Origin: Physocladia obscura
Taxonomy: Eukaryota > Chytridiomycota > Chytridiomycetes > Chytridiales > Chytriomycetaceae
Length of the DNA: 12,446 nucleotides
Direction of reading: 5' to 3'
Assembly: GCA_027596945.1 (NCBI GenBank)
Contig: JADGJH010001023.1
Location: forward strand, 1 to 12,446
In this document: one piece after another, positions 1 to 6,700 of the stretch
How positions within the stretch are numbered: the first letter of the stretch is position 1
How the letters are laid out: the number at the start of each line of letters is the position of its first letter
Program-made: the position numbers and the translations under genes
Notes under the pieces: model-generated
What the model saw: only the letters and a program-made list of their open reading frames with translations
What the model was told of the DNA's origin: nothing
Databases searched by the model: none

Positions 1-42
1 ACTTTGTTTTAAGGAATTTCATGTGGTCCCACAGTGAATTCT

Positions 43-173
43 CACAAAGAATTCTTTTTTGCAAAATCTCTCTAATTTCTCACAAAATATTTGTTTCACC
101 AATTTTCTTTGCGAAGAATTTCAAATCAAAGAATTTTCACAAAGAATTATTGTTTGCAAAATCTTTCTATTTA
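43..173. repeat. Imperfect direct repeat, 36-nt units 95 bp apart
   Basis: The units at 43-78 and 138-173 both begin CACAAAGAATT and share TGCAAAATCT followed by a TCTA-containing tail. They match at about 31-32 of 36 positions. Related GAATTT/CAAAGAATT fragments lie between them (109-135) and before them (13-20, 36-42). There are no target-site duplications or terminal inverted repeats that I can see, so this could be the edge of a larger repeat that continues outside the window. Confidence 0.55.
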
Positions 174-234
174 ATAAAAAAATGAATATGCTTCGTTTTT
201 GACGTTTCGGAAAGACCAAACAGAATGATCAGAT

Positions 235-612
235 ATGAAGTCGAATCCGTTGGCCTACTTTGGAGCACTAGAAGCAACGCTTATAAAAACGGGAATCACA
301 GTTTCCGGTAAAATTCTCAATAAACATGATGTATCGCGTCTTACAAGCATTGGGCTAAAAAAAAAGGAAGTCTCCAAAATCGGCTGCTTAGCATTCAATA
401 TGCTCGAAAAGTAATTTCTATTTGAAAACAATAAAGGCTCATTGGCTTTAATTGCGTCTCCTATTATCTTCTCCCTCCTTTTTTTTTTGCACAACTGAGG
501 AAATAAAAGCTGGCGGTGAAGTCATCACGAATATACAAAACGGGATCAAAAACAGCTTTCCGTCTTTGAAATCTTGGCAAAACTTCCACGCGAGATGACC
601 AAGGTTGTTTAG
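235..612 (+). CDS. Candidate small two-exon gene, unrecognised product (88 aa if spliced)
   Basis: An ATG at 235 opens a frame that runs to a TAA at 412. Read through, it gives 59 aa, lysine-rich near its end, starting MKSNPLAYFGALEATLIKTG. A donor-like GTAATT lies at 411, two bases before that stop. A long pyrimidine tract (about 455-489) follows. An AG at 520-521 would join in frame to a second open stretch at 522-612 ending in FEILAKLPREMTKVV. The spliced product would be 88 aa with an intron of 111 nt, about twice the length of the other introns here, and the acceptor lies 30 nt past the pyrimidine tract, which weakens the model. A further open stretch in another frame (570-695) ends in VSGVGFGIGNN. 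I recognise no domain. It could equally be a decayed gene broken into several frames. Confidence 0.25.
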
Positions 613-979
613 TGAATGGTATTCAGGACGTTACAAATGTCGAAATTAAGCTTACCACGGTTTCCGGCGTAGGATTCGGAATCGGAAACAACTAATAATG
701 AACCAAGATTTTTTTAAAATCAGCTGTCATAAAACGTAGAGTGCCTTGTGTCCCTCGAATATTTTTCTCTTAGTCAACATCTAACAATTTTTTCGAATCG
801 TTTTTCCAAAGGAAAAACGCGTTATTATCCAAAACCTGACTATATATCAGATTCGACAACATCTGGATCGAATTTTCGTGCGAACAACGACGAAGCTTTT
901 AATTTTTCATTTAGTCTATGTGATGACGTATAACTGGTTTAGGGTGAGGAAGAGACTTGAGAAAAAACACTACACAAAT
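613..979. other. Stretch without a supportable gene
   Basis: Short open frames exist on both strands, for example around 750-930 on the plus strand. None has a good start context, a recognisable motif or convincing splice signals. Base composition is similar to the left flank. Confidence 0.4.
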
Positions 980-1207
980 CTACTCGAGTTGCTTGAAAAA
1001 GTCTCTGCTATTACTTCCTGTCACACTCGCGTAAAAAAACCTTTCTTCGATCACTTTAGAAAGGAAAGCAACAATAATGATGATAGTAGCGACAGCAACC
1101 GAAACAATAAAATTATTTGGCCGATCAGGAGATAACTGATTGCCCGTTGATTTCAGAGGGATATCAACGAAATTTGTGTCGTCGTCGACAAAAGACGCCA
1201 CCGACAT
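980..1207 (-). CDS. Possible C-terminal part of a single-pass membrane protein
   Basis: The minus-strand frame ends at a TAG (980-982). It contains an acidic/polar stretch (VASFVDDDTNFVDIP), then a strongly hydrophobic segment of about 20 residues rich in I, V and A (near residues 33-53), then a short basic/polar tail. The pattern is extracellular linker, transmembrane helix, short cytosolic tail. The frame stays open about 100 nt upstream of the in-frame ATG at 1207 and there encodes a Ser/Pro/Thr-rich stretch. This suggests the ATG may be internal and the true 5' end lies in an upstream exon that I cannot identify. The plus strand is also open here (878-1135), so coding on this strand is not proven. 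No family recognised. Confidence 0.3.
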   Translation of the reverse strand: MSVASFVDDDTNFVDIPLKSTGNQLSPDRPNNFIVSVAVATIIIIVAFLSKVIEERFFYASVTGSNSRDFFKQLE

Positions 1208-1362
1208 GACATTACTGGGGCGACGTGTCGGACCATCTGATGTTGAAGCAGATAGTGGTGAAGGGATTGGCGCGTTTGATAGGGGAGGAATGGTTGAAAA
1301 AACAGAATATATTTTATATTATTATAACAATTAAATAATAATAAAACAACAAGACAAACAAT

Positions 1363-1509
1363 TCATTTAATCTGCTGAGTCTCAATACCACTAATTGCAA
1401 TAACAATATTATCTCCAGCTACAGCCAATTTGATCGGATTATTATTTGCTTCAATTGACTTAACAACACCATGTTCTCCCAAAGGCATGACAGTGACAAT
1501 ATCTCCAAT
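1363..1509 (-). pseudogene. Fragment of an HBS1/eEF1A-type translational GTPase, domain 2
   Basis: The 48 codons read IGDIVTVMPLGEHGVVKSIE, then a short Asn-rich link, then LAVAGDNIVIAISGIETQQI and a TGA. This is the beta-barrel domain 2 signature of the eEF1A/HBS1/eRF3 family: a GD..x.MP strand, a G.VKSIE strand, and the AVAGDN..I.I.GI. hairpin. It looks closest to HBS1, the Dom34 partner in ribosome rescue. The fragment begins right after a TTTAG that could be a 3' splice site. No G-domain (GxxxxGK, DxPGH, NKxD) and no domain 3 are visible in the window, and the frame stops where domain 2 should continue. A relic exon or pseudogene fragment is therefore more likely than a working gene. The family match is by motif recall, without a search. 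Confidence 0.5.
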
Positions 1510-1529
1510 CTAAACTCGTCGTAGACTGA

Positions 1530-1881
1530 AACAGCAATGTTTCGCAAGCTTTTTCTGATTCTGATCCGGAAATAAGCAATAATTTGATCAATGTACTTGA
1601 TACAAAATGGAAACTGGCAGCAATAATGAAATCCTAAAATCGAGAAACCGTATTGGCTTGTGCATGCATAATACCATGAATTTGATGATGACTTTTGTAA
1701 TGAAGATAACGAATTTATAAACAGTGTAAATTTTGAAAATGATGTTGGTGATACTATTGATGATTCAGCCAGTGCACAGTGCCCAAAAATTGAATCGGAA
1801 CGAGCACAACTTTATGAAAAACGATTAAATCAATTGAGTTATTTGACGGAAACAAAGCGAGATCGAAAAAAATTACCTTAA
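1530..1881 (+). other. Two open stretches in different frames, possible decayed coding sequence
   Basis: On the plus strand, 1530-1637 reads openly and ends in KWKLAAIMKS. After a frame change, 1672-1881 reads an acidic start (YHEFDDDFCNEDNEF) and a charged, helix-like end (ERAQLYEKRLNQLSYL) before a TAA. Neither has a proper start. The amino-acid composition looks protein-like, but I recognise no family. They lie next to the translational GTPase fragment on the other strand and may be part of the same graveyard of gene pieces. Confidence 0.2.
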
Positions 1882-2414
1882 ACATAGACTATTATAATAA
1901 AAATTGCAATGTAATAGTTTAATATCATCAATTTTCGGCGATTCATGGTTTTTGAAGAGTTTTAAATTGACAGAAAATGGAAACTTTTCTCAAATATGAA
2001 AAAAGAAATACCAATAAATTCAGGTACTGTTTTTCCCTTACCTGTCTTGTGGTTTTTGTGTTCAATTGTTTAATTATTGCAAAATACCAGGCGGCGTTTC
2101 ACGAAAATTGAATTGATCTCTCAAAAAAATGTGTTTTTGGGATTGTTGAAGAAGGATGGTACTGCAATTATAAAATTCATCTTTGATAACAAGTTAATAA
2201 ATAGCTCATCATGTGTTTTTCGATTTTAATCATCATCTGTTTATTCAGGTGGCTCCTGGGCCAGATGATTTAATAGTATGCAAGAATTTATGTGGTTATT
2301 TCCTCTGGACGAATAGAAACGGTCACTTTTGAGCAATAAATCATAGTACTTCTGGAATTTTCACTTACAAAAAACTTTTATAAAATAACATCTTTGAATT
2401 TGATGACAGAGGCT
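1882..2414. other. Intergenic stretch, 3' side of the RING ligase gene
   Basis: No gene is supportable. A short plus-strand open stretch follows a TTTATTCAG that resembles a 3' splice site (about 2250). It encodes VAPGPDDLIVCKNLCGYF and then a stop after about 26 codons. I see no partner exon. Confidence 0.4.
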
Positions 2415-2420
2415 TTTATT
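2415..2420 (-). terminator. Polyadenylation signal AATAAA for the RING ligase gene
   Basis: TTTATT on the plus strand reads AATAAA on the minus strand. It lies 36 nt past the TGA of the PA-TM-RING gene, a normal position for a fungal poly(A) signal. Confidence 0.5.
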
Positions 2421-2456
2421 TCTTCTTGGATTTTCAAAAATTCAGGAAACCTGAGG

Positions 2457-3666
2457 TCATATATCTTGAGGTACAGCTTCATCTTCATCTTCTTCCTCTC
2501 TTCTCATTGAAGAGAAACGAAATCTTTGTTTTAAATGCTGAAAATCGTTTGACTCTGAGAAGATTGTGCTATGAGACATTTCTTCGGTAACTGGGACCAG
2601 TGAATCTTCAAGTTCCGCAACACTTTCACTAAATACGAGGCCATGAGATATTGATATTGATATTAACGCTATGGTTGCTGCCAAATCTTGAGCAATTTCT
2701 TCGAATTGTGTATTTTCATCAAATTGTGTATCTGTATCTGAAGCAATATCTTCAAAAGATTGCCATACTCTCTGTTTGCACAGAGGACAAAAATTTACCG
2801 CATATATAAGCCACCTGTAGAATGCAGTTAAGAAATTCAGTGCCAACTACGAGACGATAAGAACTCAACCTGTCAACGCAAGATGAATGGAAGTCATGGC
2901 CACACGGAAGATACCGAACTGAATCTCCAATCAAATAGTCTTCGATACAGATACAGCACATTGAGTTCTCCGCCAAGCTCGCGATTTTGAAATCCCAAGA
3001 TTTTATAGGCAGAGTTCGGAGAACAGTTTCTGCGGAAAGCTTTGCCCAGTATTGTTGAAGCTTCGAATTCAATTCATACAACGCGATGACAAGAAACGGC
3101 CATAAAATAATTAGAAGGAGAAATGGTAGACTTGGGTCAGGCAATACGCGAACTCTAAAAATAGATTCCGAGACCGACCAAAGCTTAGCGGCATCGTTCA
3201 TAAATACATTATAATCACTCCTCGAAATAGACACGGCAGGTATAGTGAGAGTTTTAATAGTTGTGCTGCCAGTGAGGTAAGGTTCGGTGCCACCATCACT
3301 GTTACTGCTCATGATGACTCCAATTGCTCCCGAGTCGTGCATGGCATCAATCTTTTGCAAAGCTGAGCATCCAATACCATCAACAAGCGCAATCCATTCA
3401 TGCGGCTGATTTTGGCGCGCATTTGATACATGAATATTCAAGACTGAATTGTTCATTTTCACAGGGAAACAACCCGATGTGTCGCCAGCACTCACAAGCG
3501 ACAGTGGAACAAGAAGTCCAGCAAATCCTGCAAATATGCTTTGGTCCATTATGATCGAGTGCACTTCCAGTCGTCCGTGAGCATAAAGAAGCGTTCCTGC
3601 TTGAACAAGTTGTGCCATCAAAATTGCCTTAGCAAAGTTCATTTTGAACCCAAAAACTCTGGCCAT
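2457..3666 (-). CDS. PA-TM-RING E3 ubiquitin ligase (RNF13/GRAIL-like), two exons
   Basis: The spliced product is 384 aa from exons 3666-2870 and 2814-2457. A hydrophobic leader (residues about 10-30) looks like a signal peptide. It is followed by a protease-associated (PA) domain (about 32-165, with the WIALVDGIGC and GAIGVIMSS strands). A transmembrane helix follows (about 180-198), then a complete RING-H2 finger: C237-x2-C240-x14-C255-x-H257-x2-H260-x2-C263-x11-C275-x2-C278, with the usual Pro after C275 and Trp at 267. The 55-nt intron splits codon 266 inside the RING; only the spliced form restores the second CxxC. The C-terminal tail is Ser-rich and then strongly acidic. The family works in endosomal or vacuolar membranes, ubiquitinating cargo with the PA domain in the lumen. 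All eight zinc ligands are present, so it should be active. A possible extra 5' exon is listed separately. Confidence 0.88.
2815..2869 (-). other. Intron of the RING ligase gene (55 nt)
   Basis: It begins GTTGAG and ends CTACAG on the minus strand. Removing it joins CVDR to WLIYAVNFCPLC and restores the RING-H2 spacing exactly, which confirms the splice sites. Confidence 0.88.
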
Positions 3667-3756
3667 CGTAAAACACTTAACTACTAAAAATCTTTGATTG
3701 TCAAAATTTACAGAAGTTTTGCAAATAAGTTAATAGAAAATGCCAGATGGACTCAC

Positions 3757-3818
3757 AAATACAGTACAGTAATTTGCAGTGCAACTGCAGCAGTAGGAAC
3801 TTTAGCAAAATTTGCCAT
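3757..3818 (-). other. Possible alternative first exon of the RING ligase gene
   Basis: An ATG at 3818 opens 20 codons (MANFAKVPTAAVALQITVLY) and ends two bases into the next codon, directly before GTGAGT, a good donor. Joining to the CCAG acceptor at 3662-3659 keeps the frame and enters the RING gene at its fourth codon (intron 98 nt, protein 402 aa). The exon would supply a second hydrophobic leader. The simpler start at 3666 already gives a signal peptide, so which is used is open. Confidence 0.35.
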
Positions 3819-4626
3819 TGGTTGTCAGCTCTATTTAAATTTGTTTGTATAATTGAATTTATCAAATAAAATGCCGTTATATGTAAATCAATAAGAGAAC
3901 TATGTGGTTGCTAAATAATAAAGCTGTGGTATCTGATATTGATTGTTTGCAATCAATTTTCAATTGATGGTCGGATTGGCAATCTGTAAATACTTAAAAT
4001 ACCATATTTTCACTTGTTCAAGCACAGGCATCTTTGAATCAACCTTGAAAGTAGGTAGCCAATTTGAGCTACAGGAATGCACAATAATGAACGAGCTGGA
4101 CAAATTAGATTTTTGAACAATTCTCAGACCCGCATTTAATTCAATTTATTCATCAGAAATTACTGCACTTTTGTTGATAATCGCAGTTGCATTTCCAGAT
4201 CGTAGCAGGAAAACTCAATTAATACTGATTGATTGTTGAATTAGACTAACTATTTGAAAAGCTGAGTAATCAGAAGCGCCATCATTGTTTGTGTCAATGT
4301 CAATAGCTTGTGTTTTTATATTAATCAATAAATGGAGAATTTTAACCTTGATGCTCGACAAATTAAATTCAAAAGCTGGTTCAACTGTGCATTTGTAGAA
4401 CAGTGGTATGTATATGACGTGCAAATCACAAGGTCTGTTCCATCTCATAGGATCATAATGTTTTTGAATTGAATCGTAGATTGAGACTTATTTTGGAGTT
4501 CCGTGTTTGTATGTACGCGCAGACGCGCAACAAAAAACCGAAATAGAGGTTTCAGAATATAATGCCACATGAAATTGACTTCAAAATTGAAAGCTATTAA
4601 TTTTTTTATACTTTTTTTTTTTTTTT
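3819..4626. other. Intergenic, about 800 bp between two minus-strand genes
   Basis: This holds the upstream region of the RING gene and the 3' flank of the glycosyltransferase-like gene. The only notable open frame is 4215-4448 (minus, 77 codons from an ATG at 4448). Its end contains DIDTNNDGASDY, which resembles a calcium-binding DxNxDGxxxD loop as in EF-hand, dockerin or FG-GAP repeats. Nothing else supports a gene. An AATAAA on the minus strand lies at 4145-4150. Confidence 0.4.
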
Positions 4627-6519
4627 TCATTTCCAAAAAACTGTTTTATACACAATTTTCCTGCCTTCAGAGTCTCTTGTAGCATCGGTATCTTCTTCAC
4701 CCAAGTCGGGATAAATAATTGCACTACGTAGCTTTCTTCTTTCCTTGATTTTCATTACAAAAGAGCCTTCATTCATTTCAGAGTCATCAACATTACATCC
4801 AGTATCAATCACAAGTCCGAGCATGGCAATATCAGCTTCTTCGAATAAAGCAGTTTCGAGAAGTTTCCAAAATATACCATTGAAATTATTCAAATCACGC
4901 AATTCAAACAAAAAACTTAGATCAATATACCCAGGAACACGTTTCCTCAAAAACCAATATGCGTGCAATAAATGCGGTGGGAGAGAACTCATGCCATAGT
5001 TAATGCTTTCAGCAAATCCGCTTTTCGCGGGTTTTTCAAAGACAGTGTAAGCGTCATAGTGATCGGGGAAAAGTGATGAGCTAAAATACACCAATGCCTC
5101 TTGTTGAGGCTCTTGATTTGTTGGATTTGTCAAGAATATTTCGTCGACTGACTCAAATGCTCCGGAATTCCAGTTTTGAGTTTTTAGAACTTTTTTAACT
5201 TGTTTAAGAAGAGATGAACTGCATATACGTACGGCTTCGTGTGAGAGAAACTTTGGAGACATGTTCCACCTTACAGCAAGAACTGGCTTATATGGTTGAG
5301 TTTGAGGATGTAAAATTTGTCGAACGAGAGTATAAATGTCTTTATGTGGAAACAGGAAAGTGTTTGAAAGTAGGGTATTGGTGAAGGAGGGTGGAAACAA
5401 AGAGTTTGTGCCACTTTTGCGGACAATAAGTAAATCCGCCGCGTCAATTGTTGGATCCAGCAATAATATTGTGGCGATTTCCTTTATTGATTCCCAAAGA
5501 TGTTTTACAGAACGTTGGCTGGTACGGCTCAAGAGCATTTGCTGATAATCTGTCAAATCAGAAGTCTGTTCTTGGTCCTCATTGTTCTCTTCGGTGTTTT
5601 CACCAAAATTGATTTTCGAAGCAATAAGTTTGTGGTCAACTTTCGGAGAGTAAATGCATACGTCAGAAAACTCTGATCCAAAAACGGGACTGAGCTCTAC
5701 AGAAGCACTTGAACTTGCTAGATTTTTGAAAGTCCATTCCGGCCAATCCAAACTATCGTGATACGAACTGCATTCTACGCTTTCATCTACATTGTTCATG
5801 AAAACTGTCGAGATTCGCCCTTGCAAACTTTTAAAGCTAGTTACCCCGTGCTCAATCTTCCACGCCCACTCTTCAATGTCAATAACATCCAAAAAATCGT
5901 TCAATGGAGAAACTATGATATCTGAGAGATCGTGAAGCTCCTTCAAGCTCGTATGCGATTCGTCTTTCGAAAGTTCGACTGATGGATATATTTGAAACCA
6001 GTTTTTGAGTGAAACGGCATCATGAATATTTTGCAACTTCGAGTTAAAATCAACAAACAAGTGAAATTCTGAAGAAGATTTGTCAAGCATTTTATGTAGA
6101 ACAACTTTTGGAAGTATAATTGTTCGGTTTAGATGTTTAGCAATCAGTATCCACTCCGCAAGATATCTCAGATCAAAGTTTGGAGCTGGTATGGACACGA
6201 AGGCAATATATTTGCGAGCAAAACTGATGAAGCTAATCGAATTGGCACTGAATGGCACGTCCTCTAACTTAAATGGGATGTTTTTATGTAAATTATCCGA
6301 TATATTTCGCTGAAATTCTGATTGGACGACAGTTGATGTGTTTGTTATGTTGCTGTGTAAACTCTTTGAAAATAGTGAAGAGGCAGTGTTTCCCAGTACA
6401 ACGCAAAAAGAAGTTAACACCAGAATATATAAAGCAGAAAAACCAAAACAAGTTGTCAATTGGGTTTGAAGAGCTTCTTGTCGCGGTGTTCCCCATTGTT
6501 TTTTTGCTTTGGTTCGCAT
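4627..6519 (-). CDS. Type II membrane protein, O-fucosyltransferase-like
   Basis: 630 aa in one exon. I chose the ATG at 6519; the frame is open further upstream but has no earlier ATG. A short basic cytosolic N-terminus is followed by a signal anchor (residues about 24-43) and a lumenal stem with N-glycosylation sequons (N57, N60, N72). Near residues 117-137 the sequence RYLAEWILIAKHLNRTIILP matches the donor-site start of GDP-fucose protein O-fucosyltransferases (usual form 'lA..LnRTlvlP'). A VDFN follows at about 156. Residues 412-420 (PVLAVRWNM) align with the usual HxRR(G)D region but lack its His and second Arg. The C-terminal part (about 559-600) resembles the closing 'aD.fig...S.f...I..R' element. 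By family this would be a Golgi or ER sugar transferase, but substrate is unknown and the altered motif leaves activity uncertain. It diverges from the E2/F-box/TerD gene with 98 bp between start codons. Confidence 0.75.
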   Translation of the reverse strand: MRTKAKKQWGTPRQEALQTQLTTCFGFSALYILVLTSFCVVLGNTASSLFSKSLHSNITNTSTVVQSEFQRNISDNLHKNIPFKLEDVPFSANSISFISFARKYIAFVSIPAPNFDLRYLAEWILIAKHLNRTIILPKVVLHKMLDKSSSEFHLFVDFNSKLQNIHDAVSLKNWFQIYPSVELSKDESHTSLKELHDLSDIIVSPLNDFLDVIDIEEWAWKIEHGVTSFKSLQGRISTVFMNNVDESVECSSYHDSLDWPEWTFKNLASSSASVELSPVFGSEFSDVCIYSPKVDHKLIASKINFGENTEENNEDQEQTSDLTDYQQMLLSRTSQRSVKHLWESIKEIATILLLDPTIDAADLLIVRKSGTNSLFPPSFTNTLLSNTFLFPHKDIYTLVRQILHPQTQPYKPVLAVRWNMSPKFLSHEAVRICSSSLLKQVKKVLKTQNWNSGAFESVDEIFLTNPTNQEPQQEALVYFSSSLFPDHYDAYTVFEKPAKSGFAESINYGMSSLPPHLLHAYWFLRKRVPGYIDLSFLFELRDLNNFNGIFWKLLETALFEEADIAMLGLVIDTGCNVDDSEMNEGSFVMKIKERRKLRSAIIYPDLGEEDTDATRDSEGRKIVYKTVFWK

Positions 6520-6617
6520 CCGTGAAGTTTTGTTTTTTCTCCCCAATATGAAGGTGGCTGAGCAAGGCACAGCCAAAATTTGTGAAAAGAATAAAAGGAG
6601 AGAATTTCCCTCGTCAA
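6520..6617. promoter_or_regulatory. Shared promoter region of a divergent gene pair
   Basis: Only 98 bp separate the start codons of the glycosyltransferase-like gene (minus) and the E2/F-box/TerD gene (plus). Both core promoters must lie here or inside the opposite gene's 5' end. It contains an A-rich leader directly before the plus-strand ATG (6580-6606). No clear TATA box is seen. Confidence 0.55.
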
Positions 6618-6700
6618 ATGGCAGCACTGCTTCCCCCGCCAGCTGCACCCAATTACAACTCAACGGTATTTATCAGTACGAACGTGGTATTCAATTCTAA
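6548..6700 (+). promoter_or_regulatory. Upstream ORF overlapping the E2/F-box/TerD start
   Basis: An ATG at 6548 opens a 50-codon frame ending at 6700, out of frame with the main ATG at 6618 and overlapping it by 83 nt. If transcripts start before 6548 it would reduce translation of the main frame. If they start within 6551-6617 it is not in the mRNA. It has no recognisable protein content. Confidence 0.3.

Noticed and set aside
878..1135. Plus-strand 85-codon frame with a basic, helix-like middle
   Set aside because: It overlaps the minus-strand frame with a clear transmembrane segment. Its Asn/Asp/Ser-rich end is the complement of that segment's Ile/Val codons. Neither strand is proven, but the minus strand is favoured.
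2640..2670. GATATT tandem units
   Set aside because: They encode the SISIS run in the RING ligase tail. Only about three units are present, so this is a coding-sequence microsatellite without further meaning.
3690..3850. Plus-strand open stretch ending in a hydrophobic run (TVICSATAAVGTLAKFAIG)
   Set aside because: It is antisense to the candidate first exon of the RING gene, has no start codon, and follows only an acceptor-like TTTACAG with no partner exon.
6582..6617. In-frame extension of the E2 gene to a GTG at 6582
   Set aside because: GTG is not a normal nuclear start, and the ATG at 6618 is the first in frame. The extension is part of the A-rich leader.
6520..6663. N-terminal extension of the glycosyltransferase-like frame
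   Set aside because: The frame is open upstream to a TTG at 6663 but has no ATG before 6519, and it would overlap the start of the divergent gene.
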